Positions 48,830 to 57,981 of a stretch of 64,000 nt of DNA are shown piece after piece. This DNA comes from CAZGUH01 sp964529005 (GTDB taxonomy: Bacteria > Actinomycetota > Acidimicrobiia > Acidimicrobiales > Ilumatobacteraceae): positions 1 through 64,000 of the forward strand of contig CAZGUH010000007.1 in assembly GCA_964529005.1 (NCBI GenBank), written 5' to 3'. Under the pieces are notes generated by a model. The model saw only the letters and a program-made list of their open reading frames with translations, had not been told where the DNA came from and made no database searches. The position numbers and the translations under genes were made by a program. Position 1 is the stretch's first letter; each line of letters opens with the position of its first letter.

Positions 48830-50691
48830 CGGCCCTCCCGATCGGCGCCGGCGAGCGCGGCTCTCGCGGCCTCGGCGCGGCTCCGGCGCATGGCTTGGGC
48901 TTCCCACATCTGCCGGTACAGGCCGTCGGCGGCGAGCAGTTCGTCGTGTGAGCCGACCGCCACGAGCGCTCCGTCGTCGATCACGAGGATCGTGTCGGCG
49001 CGGCGGATCGTCGAGAGCCGGTGCGCGATCGTGATCGTGGTGCGTCCCTCCGTCAGCCGCTCGAGCGCGTCGAGGATCACCGCCTCCGTGCGCGAGTCGA
49101 TCGACGACGTCGGCTCGTCGAGGATCAGGATCGGCGCGTCGCGCAGGAACGCCCGCGCCACCGCGATGCGTTGGCGCTCCCCGCCCGAGATCTTCGTGCC
49201 GCGCTCGCCGACGCGCGTCTCGTAGCCCTTCGGCAGCGCCTTGATGAACTCGTGCGCGTTGGCCTTCTGCGCGGCTCGGTGCACCTCCTCGTTGGCGGCG
49301 CCGGGCCGGCCGTAGGCGATGTTCTCGCGGATCGTCCCGGAGAACAGCAACGGCTCCTGAAGCACGATGCTGAACTGCCGGCGCAGCGACTCGAGCGTGA
49401 TGTCGCGCACGTCGACGCCGTCGATCGTGATGCGGCCGCGGTCGACGTCGTACAGACGGGGGATGAGGCTCACCAACGTCGACTTGCCGGCGCCGGTGGC
49501 GCCGACGATGGCGATCGACTGGCCCGCGGCGATCGAGAACGAGATGTCCCGCAGGGTGTCCTGCCGCGTCGCGTAGCTGAAGCCGACGTTCTCGAACGTG
49601 ATGTCGCCGCGCGCGCGTCCGATGTCCACCGCGCCGTCGCGCTCGACGACGTCGGGAGGTGTGTCGAGCAGTTCCACGGCGTGCTCGAACGCGACGAACT
49701 GTTCCTGGAGCACGGTGACGGAGTTCGTCAGCGTTTCGAGCGGGCCGTACACGGCCGCGATGTAGGCCATCAGGACGAGCAATTCGCCGGTCGAGATCCG
49801 CCCGTTGAGGACCTGGTGGGCGCCGATGCCGACCACGGCCGCCGTGCCCGCCGCCGTGATCGCGCTGACCACCATGTTGAACGCGGCTTGGCGGACTGTC
49901 AGGCGCACGCGGGCATCAACCGTCCGCTCCCCGTGGATGCGGAACCGTTGGTAGGTCCCGCGCTCGCGGCCGAAGGACACGATCACGCGCAGCATCGAGA
50001 GGCCTTGGTGGACCATCGAGAGGTTCGTGCTCTCCATGTCGCGCACGCGCCGCAGCTCCGGCTCGACCCGGTTGGCGTAGTGCGTCGTCGACAGCACCAC
50101 GAACGGGATCGCCGTGGCGCTCAGCAGCGCGAGCGACGGTTCGATGCGGAAGGCGATGATCAGCATGCCCAGCAAGGTCAGGGCGCTGCGCGCGAACTCG
50201 GGGATCGCGATGACGACCTGCCCGACCGCCTCGGCCTGGTCGTTGATCCGGAACATCAGGTGGCCGGTGTGGGCATCGTCGTGGAAGTCGAACGAGAGGC
50301 GGTGCACGTGACGGAGGAGGTCGCTGCGCAGGTCGAGGACCATGCGCCGGTCGACGACGTTGGTGACGTAGTCGTTGGCGATGCTGACCGCCCCGATGAG
50401 CACCGTGATCAGCAGGCTGACCGCGACGGCGAACAGGATGAGCCCGCCGTCCCCGTCGCCGGCGACCGCCGTCGCCCAGCCGGGCGGCTCGCGGTCGCCG
50501 AGGACGGTGTCGACCACGAACGCGAGCGGCCACGGCTCCGCCAGGGTCAGCACTGCCAGAATCGCGGTCGACGCGACGGCGGCGGCCGCGTGCCAGCGGT
50601 ACGGCCGTAGGTAGCGAAACGCCCGCGGGAACAGCCGGAACCCCCGCGACAGGGCGCCACGCGCCGGCCGATGTTCCGGATCAGCGACCAT
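48826..50691 (-). CDS. ABC exporter, fused membrane and ATPase domains (copy 2)
   Basis: This 621-residue type I exporter half-transporter heads the six-gene operon. It has membrane helices in about residues 30-320, Walker A GATGAGKST, Q-loop FSIVLQEPLLF, signature ISGGERQRIA, Walker B ILILDEPTSSIDS and H-loop IAHRLST. It is closely related to the exporter at 39026-40906, which ends the same operon. The start MVADPEHRPARG at 50691 is preferred; the longer frame upstream is Pro/Arg-rich and unlike the homologue. It is divergent from sbcD with 203 bp between. A lipid-linked glycan or another cell-envelope substrate is inferred from context only. Confidence 0.88.
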   Translation of the reverse strand: MVADPEHRPARGALSRGFRLFPRAFRYLRPYRWHAAAAVASTAILAVLTLAEPWPLAFVVDTVLGDREPPGWATAVAGDGDGGLILFAVAVSLLITVLIGAVSIANDYVTNVVDRRMVLDLRSDLLRHVHRLSFDFHDDAHTGHLMFRINDQAEAVGQVVIAIPEFARSALTLLGMLIIAFRIEPSLALLSATAIPFVVLSTTHYANRVEPELRRVRDMESTNLSMVHQGLSMLRVIVSFGRERGTYQRFRIHGERTVDARVRLTVRQAAFNMVVSAITAAGTAAVVGIGAHQVLNGRISTGELLVLMAYIAAVYGPLETLTNSVTVLQEQFVAFEHAVELLDTPPDVVERDGAVDIGRARGDITFENVGFSYATRQDTLRDISFSIAAGQSIAIVGATGAGKSTLVSLIPRLYDVDRGRITIDGVDVRDITLESLRRQFSIVLQEPLLFSGTIRENIAYGRPGAANEEVHRAAQKANAHEFIKALPKGYETRVGERGTKISGGERQRIAVARAFLRDAPILILDEPTSSIDSRTEAVILDALERLTEGRTTITIAHRLSTIRRADTILVIDDGALVAVGSHDELLAADGLYRQMWEAQAMRRSRAEAARAALAGADREGR

Positions 50692-50894
50692 CAGCAGGGA
50701 CCGTGGCCGGGACGGCACGCGCGGTCGAGGTGCGGCGAGCGGGCGCGGACGGGTCTGCGGCGGGCCACATTCAGGTATCGGTCGCCGCGGCGGTCCGCTT
50801 GACCAGCCCTTGCGGACATGTTGACGCACGGCCAGGCTGGCGGCGATCGCGAGGGTCCGCGACCGTGCGACACCCCCTTTGTAGGTTGCGCGCC
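50692..50894. promoter_or_regulatory. Divergent intergenic region between the glycan operon and sbcDC
   Basis: The 203-bp region should hold promoters for both directions. Towards sbcD, TAGGTT (50882-50887) lies 7 nt before the ATG, with no ribosome binding site, fitting a leaderless start. No comparable element is seen for the exporter gene. Confidence 0.4.
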
Positions 50895-52052
50895 ATGCGG
50901 CTGTTGCACACCAGCGACTGGCACCTCGGGCGCTCGTTCGGAGCGTTCTCGCTGCTGGACGACCAGCGGGCCGCTCTCGCGCGCATCGCCGAGCTGGTGC
51001 GCAGCGAATCCGTCGAGCTGGTCGTCGTGGCGGGCGACGTGTTCGATCGGGCGATCCCCTCGGCCGAGGCGGTCACCGCGCTGCGTGACGGCCTCCAGGC
51101 GATCCGCCACGCGGGGGCGATGGTCGCTCTCATCTCCGGCAATCACGACAGCGCCGAGCGCCTGGCCGCGTTCGACGGTTTGCTCGCCGAAGGGGTGTAC
51201 GTCGCTGGCGGGTACCGCAGCGCGGGCACGATCGCCCGTCTCCGCGCCGCCGACGGACCGCTGGCGCTCGTTCTCGTCCCGTTCCTCGATCCGATGTTGG
51301 CTCCCGCCGACGAACAGGCCCCCGGTGACGGCGACGGTCAGCCGAGCCGCCCGACCCACGCGTCGGTGTTGCGCCGCCGCCTCGAGCGCGCCCGCGAGCT
51401 GGTCGCCGGCGAGCGCAGCGTCGTCGTCGCGCATGCCTTCGTGCGCGGGGGCTGGCCCTCCGACAGCGAGCGCGAGCTGGGCGTCGGCGGATCCGACATG
51501 GCGCCCGCGGAGGTCTTCGCGGGCTTCAGCTACGTCGCGCTCGGTCACCTGCACCGCGCCCAGGACCTGGGGGCCAGCACCACCGTCCACTACTGCGGCA
51601 CCCCGCTCGCCTATTCCTTCAGCGAGTCGGCCGGCAAGACCGTCAGCCTGGTCGACATCGCTCCCGGCGGCGCCGTGCGGGTCGAGCGCATCGCTCTCGG
51701 GGTGTGCCGCGGCGTGGCAACGGTGCGCGGCTCGCTCGACGAGCTGTTGACCGATCCAGCGCACGAGCAGCACACCGGTCGGTGGATCCGCGCCCAGCTC
51801 ACCGACACCGGTGTCCTCACCGAGCCGATGGCCCGCCTGCGCGAGCGCTTCCCCTACGTGGTCGAGCTCCATCGCGTGCCCGCGGGAGGAGCCGGCGAAC
51901 ACGTGAGCGTGCCGGCGTCGCCCGGCCAGGCGATGCGCACTCCGCTGCGCACCACGCTCGACTTCTGGTCGGCGGTGCACGGCGAACCGGCCACCCCGGC
52001 GATCGAGGCCCACCTGCGCCGCGCGCTCGAGCAGGCGGCGAGCGTCCCATGA
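50895..52052 (+). CDS. sbcD: Nuclease SbcCD subunit D
   Basis: This 385-residue Mre11-like nuclease, partner of SbcC, opens hairpins and processes double-strand ends. Metallophosphoesterase motifs are HTSDWHLGR (I), GDVFDRAIPS (II), SGNHDS (III), VVVAHAF (IV) and ALGHLHRAQ (V). The start MRLLHTSDWHLG is the conserved N-terminus; the longer upstream frame is not supported. The stop overlaps the sbcC start by 4 nt (ATGA), so expression is coupled. The length is normal for SbcD. Confidence 0.94.
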   Translation: MRLLHTSDWHLGRSFGAFSLLDDQRAALARIAELVRSESVELVVVAGDVFDRAIPSAEAVTALRDGLQAIRHAGAMVALISGNHDSAERLAAFDGLLAEGVYVAGGYRSAGTIARLRAADGPLALVLVPFLDPMLAPADEQAPGDGDGQPSRPTHASVLRRRLERARELVAGERSVVVAHAFVRGGWPSDSERELGVGGSDMAPAEVFAGFSYVALGHLHRAQDLGASTTVHYCGTPLAYSFSESAGKTVSLVDIAPGGAVRVERIALGVCRGVATVRGSLDELLTDPAHEQHTGRWIRAQLTDTGVLTEPMARLRERFPYVVELHRVPAGGAGEHVSVPASPGQAMRTPLRTTLDFWSAVHGEPATPAIEAHLRRALEQAASVP

Positions 52053-54988
52053 GGCCGCTCCGGCTCCAGATGACCGCCTTCGGGCCGTTCGCCGGCACCG
52101 AGGAGGTCGACTTCTCGGCGCTGGCGCCGCTCGGCTTGTTCGTCATCGCCGGGCCCACGGGCAGCGGAAAGACGACCATCTTCGACGCCGTGTCGTACGC
52201 GCTCTATGGCACGGCGCCGGGCCAGCGTGACGCCAACGAGATGCGCAGCCACCACGCCGGGCCCGGTGTGGCGCCCGAGGTGCGGCTCGACTTCGAGGTA
52301 GGCGGCCAGCGCTTCCGGGCGATCCGTTCTCCGGCTTACGAGCGCCCGAAGCTGCGCGGCGAGGGCGTCATCCCGGTCGCCCACCGTGCTGCGCTGCTGC
52401 GCTTCGACGGGAACGAGTGGGTCCCGGCATGCGAGCCCAAGCCTCGGGTGGTCACGGACGTCTGCGTCGACCTCGTCGGTCTGACCGATGCCCAGTTCCA
52501 CCGGGTGATGCTGCTCCCCCAAGGGCAGTTCGAGCGGTTCCTCGTCGCCAAGGGCGACGAGCGGCGCCCGCTGCTGCGCCAGCTGTTCGGCAGCGCGGTG
52601 TACGACCGGGCCGTCGAGGTGATGAAGACCGCCGCTGCGGCGGCTCGCAAGGCGGCCGACGCCGCGCGCGAGCGGGCGGGGTGGGCAGCGGAGCGTGCCG
52701 GACAGGCCGTCGCCGCGGCGGAGGACGCGGCGCAGGTCGACGTCGCTGCGGAAACGCCGGCTGCTGCCCGGCTCGATCTTGTCGAGTCGGTCGTCGCCGC
52801 CGCGGAGGGCGACCTGCGTCAGGTCGACGCGGCCGCCCGTGCCGCCGCGGACGCGGCGGCCACAGCAGACGAGACCGCGCGCCGGTGGCGCGCGCGTGCC
52901 GCACGTCGCCAGCGGTTGGCCGATCTCGAGGCGCAGCGATCGCGGCGCGAGGCCGATCGCGCCGCGATCGACGCCGCGCGCAGGGCCGTGCCGGTCGTCG
53001 CAGCGGCCGATGCCGCGGCACGCGCGGCCGAGGAGAGCGCTGCGGCACGCACGGCGCATGCGCAACACCACGACCTGGTCGCCGGTGTCCTCGCCTCCCT
53101 CGGCCACCGTCCGGACGCCGACCCGCGCCGGCTGCGTGAGGCGCTGGCGGCCGACGCCGCCGCGGCGGAGGGCGTCATCGCCCAGCGGCGCAAGGTCGCG
53201 CAGCTCGCCGCCGAGCTGGCCGCGGCGCGCGCTTCCGAGTCCCAGGTGCTGTCGGCCGTCGTCGCCGCCGAGGCCGACCTCGACCAGGCACGCGCGCGCA
53301 TCCACGGCCACGAGATCGAACTGGGCGAACTCGACCCGATCGCCGACGGTCTCGCCGATGCCGAAGCCGCCGTCACCGTCGCGACCGACCAACTCCACCA
53401 GCGTGAGCAGCTCGACGGCGTCCTCGCCGAGGTGCACGTCGCCGAAGCCGACGCCGCGGCGACCGACGCGGCATACCGCCATGCCACCGACGTCTTTCTG
53501 TCGACGGCAGCGCCACGCCTCGCTCTGCACCTTCGCCCTGGCCAGCCGTGCGCGGTGTGCGGGTCTCGGGAGCATCCGGCGCCGGCGCAGCTGGCGCTCG
53601 ATTTCGCGATGGTCTCCGCCGAGCAGCTCGACGATCTGCGCGAGCGCGCCGGGGCGGCGCGCCAGGCGCGCGATCGCGCCCTCGTCGCGATGCACACCCT
53701 CACGCACGCGCTGGGCGCCGTCGCCGCCGATCCCGTCGACGCGGCGCGGACGCGCCTGCACGCCGCGCACGGCGCGCTGCGGGCCGCCCGGACCGCGGAA
53801 GCACGCCGGACGACGGTCGCGGCCGAGCTCGTCGCGCTGCGCGCCGAGGCGGACGCGCTCGACTCGTCGCTGGTCACGCTGCACCGTGACCTCGCCACCG
53901 CCAACGAGCGCTGCCGCCACGCCGAGAAGGACCACGACGAGGCGCTGTTCGACCTCGCCGCGGCCGGCGAGCACGCCGACGACCCCGAGGCGTGGCTGCG
54001 TGCCATCGCGGCGGCACGCGCCGGGCTCGATCGCAGTGACGACTTGTGGGCCGACGTGCAACGTGCCGAGGTCGAGGCAGCGATCGCCGCCTCGGCGGCA
54101 GAGGAGGCGCTCCAGTCATCCGGCCACCGGTCCGTCGACGACGCGCGCGCCGCGCTGCTGGCCCCCGACGACCTCGACGTCCGCGACGCGGAGCTCGCCG
54201 CATGGGAGGCCGAGGTCACCGAAATCAGCGCGCAGCTGTCCGCCGCCGACGAGGCTCTGCCCGACGACGAACCGCAGTGTGAGGCGCTGCGCTCCCAGGC
54301 GATCGAGCTGGCGGCACGGCGCGACGCGCTGCGCACCCGCGTCGCCGAGATCCGCACGCACCTCGCCGCCGCCCGCGAGGCGCTCGCCACGGCGGCCGAC
54401 GCCGCTGCGGCTGTGCCCGCCTTGGTCGCCGAAGCCGAGGTCACCGCCACGGTGGCCGCGCGCTGCGCCGGCCAGCTGCCGCCGCGGATCCCGCTCGAGA
54501 ACTGGGTGCTCGGCGCCGAGCTCGACCGCGTCGCGGACGCCGCCAACACCCACCTCACGGCCATGACGAACGGCCGCTATCAGCTGCTGCGGGCAGGCGA
54601 CGTCCTCGACGGCCGCACCGGGGGAGGCCTCGACCTGCTCGTCGCCGACGCGCACACGGGCACCACGCGACGGACGACGTCGCTGTCCGGTGGCGAGCGG
54701 TTCCAGGCGTCGCTGTCGCTCGCTCTCGGTCTCGCCGACGTGGTCACCAGCGGCACCGCGGCCACGGCGCGCACGATCGACGCCTTGTTCGTCGACGAAG
54801 GCTTCGGCTCGCTCGACGCCGAGGCGCTCGACCAGGCCATCGACACCCTCGATCGGTTGCGCCGTCACGGCCGCCAGATCGGGATCGTCACCCACGTCGA
54901 GGCGATGAAGGCCGCCCTGCCAGTGGGCATCGAGGTTCGCCGTCTCGCCGGCGAGAGGGGGTCGACGATCGAGCAGCTGGTCGCCTGA
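52049..54988 (+). CDS. sbcC: Nuclease SbcCD subunit C (SMC-like ATPase)
   Basis: This 979-residue Rad50-like ATPase binds and tethers DNA ends with SbcD. Walker A is GPTGSGKTTIFDAVSYALYG near the N-terminus. Very long Ala/Arg-rich coiled-coil arms occupy most of the protein. The zinc hook CAVCGSREHP (about residues 503-512) carries the CxxC needed for dimer joining. The signature LSGGERFQASLSLALG and Walker B/D-loop LFVDEGFGSLD are near the C-terminus. The start MRPLRLQMTAFGPF is conserved and overlaps the sbcD stop. Alanine and arginine enrichment in the coils reflects high GC and also creates many open shadow frames on the other strand. Confidence 0.94.
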   Translation: MRPLRLQMTAFGPFAGTEEVDFSALAPLGLFVIAGPTGSGKTTIFDAVSYALYGTAPGQRDANEMRSHHAGPGVAPEVRLDFEVGGQRFRAIRSPAYERPKLRGEGVIPVAHRAALLRFDGNEWVPACEPKPRVVTDVCVDLVGLTDAQFHRVMLLPQGQFERFLVAKGDERRPLLRQLFGSAVYDRAVEVMKTAAAAARKAADAARERAGWAAERAGQAVAAAEDAAQVDVAAETPAAARLDLVESVVAAAEGDLRQVDAAARAAADAAATADETARRWRARAARRQRLADLEAQRSRREADRAAIDAARRAVPVVAAADAAARAAEESAAARTAHAQHHDLVAGVLASLGHRPDADPRRLREALAADAAAAEGVIAQRRKVAQLAAELAAARASESQVLSAVVAAEADLDQARARIHGHEIELGELDPIADGLADAEAAVTVATDQLHQREQLDGVLAEVHVAEADAAATDAAYRHATDVFLSTAAPRLALHLRPGQPCAVCGSREHPAPAQLALDFAMVSAEQLDDLRERAGAARQARDRALVAMHTLTHALGAVAADPVDAARTRLHAAHGALRAARTAEARRTTVAAELVALRAEADALDSSLVTLHRDLATANERCRHAEKDHDEALFDLAAAGEHADDPEAWLRAIAAARAGLDRSDDLWADVQRAEVEAAIAASAAEEALQSSGHRSVDDARAALLAPDDLDVRDAELAAWEAEVTEISAQLSAADEALPDDEPQCEALRSQAIELAARRDALRTRVAEIRTHLAAAREALATAADAAAAVPALVAEAEVTATVAARCAGQLPPRIPLENWVLGAELDRVADAANTHLTAMTNGRYQLLRAGDVLDGRTGGGLDLLVADAHTGTTRRTTSLSGGERFQASLSLALGLADVVTSGTAATARTIDALFVDEGFGSLDAEALDQAIDTLDRLRRHGRQIGIVTHVEAMKAALPVGIEVRRLAGERGSTIEQLVA

Positions 54989-55020
54989 CCGACGCCGATC
55001 CGGCCGCCGTTGCTGGCACA

Positions 55021-55800
55021 GTGTGCGCCGTGTTCTGGCGCCGGCGCCGTGCCGACCCGCTGCCCGAGACGTGGCCGAAGATCATGGCTCGACGCGTGCG
55101 CGAATGGGAGCTGCTCACCGCGCACGAGCAGGACCGCCTCGGGGAGCTCACCGAATCGTTGCTGCGCGACAAGCGCTGGGAAGCGGCACGCGGGTTCACC
55201 CTCACCGACGAGATGCGGGTGGCGATCGCCGCCAACGCAGCGCTCCTGGTGCTCGATCTCGATCTCGAGCATTATCGCCACGTCGCCTCGATCGTCGTCC
55301 ATCGCACCACGGTGCGCGTGAGCGGCCCTCGCCAAGGTCCGGTGTCGGGGGTGATGACCGACGCCCCCCGATCGCTGCTCGGACAGGCACACGACAACCG
55401 CGGACCCGTCATCCTGGCGTGGGACGCCGTGGCGCGCGATCTGCGCACGCCGTCACGCGGCCAGAACGTGGTCGCGCACGAGTTCGCCCACAAGCTCGAC
55501 ATGCTCGACGGCCTCCTCGACGGCACCCCGCTGCTCGCCGACCGCGCTGCCCACGACCGATGGGTCGAGGTCTGCGGCAGCGCGTACGAACTGCTGCGCC
55601 GGGGCGAGGGCGAGATCTCCGCGGTGTTGCGCGAGTACGGCGGCAGCGACCCGGCCGAGTTCTTCGCCGTCGCCGTCGAAGGCTTCTTCACCATCCCAGT
55701 CGAGCTGGCGGATGCCGCCCCCGGCCTCTACGACCAGCTGCGGTCCTACTTCGCTCAGGACCCGGCCGCTCGGCGGGCGGCGCGCGCCGAGTCCGCCTGA
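55021..55800 (+). CDS. mtfA: Zinc-dependent peptidase of the MtfA family (M90)
   Basis: This 259-residue protein is of the MtfA type, a cytosolic zinc aminopeptidase that in Escherichia coli binds the glucose-repressor Mlc. The metal site is HEFAHKLDMLDG (HExxH plus KLD), and the downstream GSDPAEFFAVAVEGFF supplies the third ligand region. The N-terminal phrase LLRDKRWEAARGFTLTDEMRVAIAANAALL matches the family in layout. Start codons GTG at 55021 or 55030 are possible. It lies 32 bp after sbcC, perhaps in the same transcript. Whether a Mlc-like partner exists in this organism is unknown. Confidence 0.88.
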   Translation: MCAVFWRRRRADPLPETWPKIMARRVREWELLTAHEQDRLGELTESLLRDKRWEAARGFTLTDEMRVAIAANAALLVLDLDLEHYRHVASIVVHRTTVRVSGPRQGPVSGVMTDAPRSLLGQAHDNRGPVILAWDAVARDLRTPSRGQNVVAHEFAHKLDMLDGLLDGTPLLADRAAHDRWVEVCGSAYELLRRGEGEISAVLREYGGSDPAEFFAVAVEGFFTIPVELADAAPGLYDQLRSYFAQDPAARRAARAESA

Positions 55801-55849
55801 TCGAACACCGGCCGCGCGGTCTCGCCGCGCCGTCTGCCATCCTGCACCC

Positions 55850-57637
55850 ATGGCGCGATGGGCGGATCGCTGGCGGAGCTATTGGGACGACGACCCCCCG
55901 AGGTCGACGAGCGCGGTCGACGCGGTGGCGGTCGTCCTCCTCGACCTGATGACCGACGGGGTCGACCGCCGGGTCGTGCGCCAGCGGGTGTCGGCCGACG
56001 GCGCGCGGTTCGTGAACAGTGTGATGGCGCTGTCGTTCGGCGCGGCCGCCCCACACAGCCATCCCGACTGGGTCACGATCGACTGCCATCGGGCGACAGC
56101 CGACAGCGGCCGGCTCGTGATCGCCCTCGGGTGGGGATACCGGTTCGCCGTCGTCGACCTCGGGATCGCGTCGGACGCCGAGGGGCCGACCGAGCCTGCG
56201 CCCGACGAGGGCTTTCCCGATCTGGTTGCCCGATTCCGGACAGCACGTGCGGTCGACGTCGTCGCCGTCCGCCCCGGTCCCGGCGGACCGCCGCTGCACG
56301 CCGGGCCCGGCCGGCGGCGCCGCCTGCTCGGGTGGGACGACGTGTTGCCCGTGCTGCGGACGTCGTTCCCCGACGAGGCACGGTCCGTGATGCTGGCCGA
56401 CTTTCTCGCCGCCCACGTCGCACGCCATGCCGCGCCGCCCGACGACGTGCGCCCAGCGGCGCCGAGCGAACCGGCCTACGCAGCGTGCTCGGATCGCACG
56501 GCGCTCGTCGACGCGATCGTCGAGCTCGCCCGGCGCCACTGCGATCACGACGCCGCCCTCGATGTGCGCTTCGCCGGGGCCGCGCACGCAGCGTCGATCG
56601 CCGGCGCGGCGAACGCCCGCCTCGGCCGGCCGTGGGTCACGGTGTGGAACTCCGCTCCAGGGTCGGGAGCGGCACGCACGGCCGCGGGTCGGGAGACCGG
56701 GTGCGAGCTGCGCCTGCGGCGCGCGCCGGTGAGACCGTGGAGCACGGTCCCGAGCCGCGATGATGGTCCGATGCGCGTGCACCTGATCGACGGCACCTAC
56801 GAGCTGTTCCGCCAGCACTACGGCACGATCGCACGCCACGAGACCCCGCCGCCGTACGCGGCGACGATCGGCGTCCTGACCTCCACGCTCCAGCTGCTGC
56901 GCGAGGGGGCGACCCACATCGGGGTCGCCAGCGATCACATCATCGAGAGCTTTCGCAACGACCTCTGGCCGGGGTACAAGACCAGCGCCGGGATGGACCC
57001 GGAGCTGCTGGCGCAGATCCCGATCGTCGAAGAGGCCCTCGACGCGATGGGAGTCACGGTGTGGGCGATGGTCGAGCACGAGGCAGACGACGCCCTCGCA
57101 TCGGCCGCCAGGGTGGCCGCAGCCGACCCGCGTGTCGAGCAGGTGCTGATCGTCACGCCGGACAAGGACCTCGGCCAGTGCGTCCGGGGCACCCGGGTGG
57201 TGCAGTTCGACCGTCGCAAGGGCGAGATCCTCGACGAGGCCGGCGTGACCGCCAAGTTCGGGGTCGGCCCGGCATCGGTCGCGGACTGGCTGGCGCTCGT
57301 CGGTGACAGCGCCGACGGCTATCCCGGCCTGCCGGGCTGGGGCGCCAAGACCGCATCCGCGGTGCTCGCCCGCTACGGCACGATCGCCGCGATCCCCGAC
57401 GAGCCAGGCAAGTGGGACGTCGCCGGCCTGCGCGGTGTCCCCAAGCTCGCCGCCACCCTGGCCGACCAGCGAGCCCTCGCGGAGCTGTTCGTGCGGGTCG
57501 CCACGGTGGTCGACGACCTCGACGTCGGCGCCGTCGACGACTGGGCATGGCGTGGCCCCACCGAGCGGTTCGCAGCGATCGCCGAGCAGCTCGGGGCGGG
57601 GGAACTGGTCGGGCGTGCGATGGCTCTCACCCGGTAG
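55850..57637 (+). CDS. 5'-3' exonuclease with an uncharacterised N-terminal domain
   Basis: The frame from ATG 55850 encodes 596 residues without a stop. The C-terminal 288 residues, beginning MRVHLIDGTYELFRQHYG at 56771, form a FEN-like 5'-3' exonuclease of the PolA N-terminal type, with VTPDKDLGQCV and the H3TH motif DSADGYPGLPGWGAKTA. The first 307 residues match nothing I recognise. Their codon usage looks coding, and the phrase SYWDDDPPRSTSAVDAV lies near the start. Either this is a genuine fusion or two genes share a frame, with the exonuclease starting at 56771. A stand-alone exonuclease of about 290 residues is common in actinobacteria, so the N-terminal extension is the uncertain part. 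Confidence 0.7.
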   Translation: MARWADRWRSYWDDDPPRSTSAVDAVAVVLLDLMTDGVDRRVVRQRVSADGARFVNSVMALSFGAAAPHSHPDWVTIDCHRATADSGRLVIALGWGYRFAVVDLGIASDAEGPTEPAPDEGFPDLVARFRTARAVDVVAVRPGPGGPPLHAGPGRRRRLLGWDDVLPVLRTSFPDEARSVMLADFLAAHVARHAAPPDDVRPAAPSEPAYAACSDRTALVDAIVELARRHCDHDAALDVRFAGAAHAASIAGAANARLGRPWVTVWNSAPGSGAARTAAGRETGCELRLRRAPVRPWSTVPSRDDGPMRVHLIDGTYELFRQHYGTIARHETPPPYAATIGVLTSTLQLLREGATHIGVASDHIIESFRNDLWPGYKTSAGMDPELLAQIPIVEEALDAMGVTVWAMVEHEADDALASAARVAAADPRVEQVLIVTPDKDLGQCVRGTRVVQFDRRKGEILDEAGVTAKFGVGPASVADWLALVGDSADGYPGLPGWGAKTASAVLARYGTIAAIPDEPGKWDVAGLRGVPKLAATLADQRALAELFVRVATVVDDLDVGAVDDWAWRGPTERFAAIAEQLGAGELVGRAMALTR

Positions 57638-57670
57638 GGTGTCGCTGCCTTCGTTCGGCGCCCGCCGGGT

Positions 57671-57782
57671 GAGGTGACGGCCGGGTCCTGTGCAACGGAG
57701 GCCCGTGAACCAGGTCAGGACCGGGAGGTAGCAGCCTTCATCGGTATCCCCCGTGTGCCGCAGGCAGCCTGGCCGTCACCTC
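57671..57782 (+). ncRNA. ffs: Signal recognition particle RNA (small bacterial type)
   Basis: The hallmark SRP core is present: GGTCAGGACC, a GGGA tetraloop, GGTAGCAGCC (57713-57736 region), followed by the complementary descending strand. The outer arms GAGGTGACGGCC and GGCCGTCACCTC pair perfectly, and pairing extends to CCGCCGG/CCGGCGG at 57662-57791, so exact ends are approximate. It binds Ffh to target membrane proteins. A serine tRNA gene begins 25 bp downstream. Confidence 0.88.
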
Positions 57783-57807
57783 AGCCGGCGGGGTCGCGCG
57801 TGGGCGA

Positions 57808-57892
57808 GGAGGGATGCGAGAGCGGCCGAATCGGCACGCTTGGAAAGCGTGTGAGGGGCAACCCTCCGTGGGTTCGAATCCCACTCCCTCCG
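57808..57892 (+). tRNA. tRNA-Ser (anticodon GGA)
   Basis: An 85-nt type II tRNA. The acceptor GGAGGGA (57808-57814) pairs with TCCCTCC (57885-57891), with discriminator G. The anticodon stem-loop CACGC-TTGGAAA-GCGTG gives anticodon GGA, reading UCC and UCU. A long variable arm and the T-loop GGTTCGAATCC are present. CCA is not encoded. Confidence 0.95.
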
Positions 57893-57981
57893 CTCGATCC
57901 GGCGGTGGATCACCAACAGGCGAGCGCCTCGCCGCGAGCGGCGTCGGGCCCTCGCTCCGCCCGACGAGGACGACAGCGACG

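Noticed and set aside
50703..50894. N-terminal extension of sbcD
   Set aside because: The frame is open, but the added residues are Arg/Ala-rich and the conserved SbcD N-terminus begins at 50895, just after a TAGGTT element.
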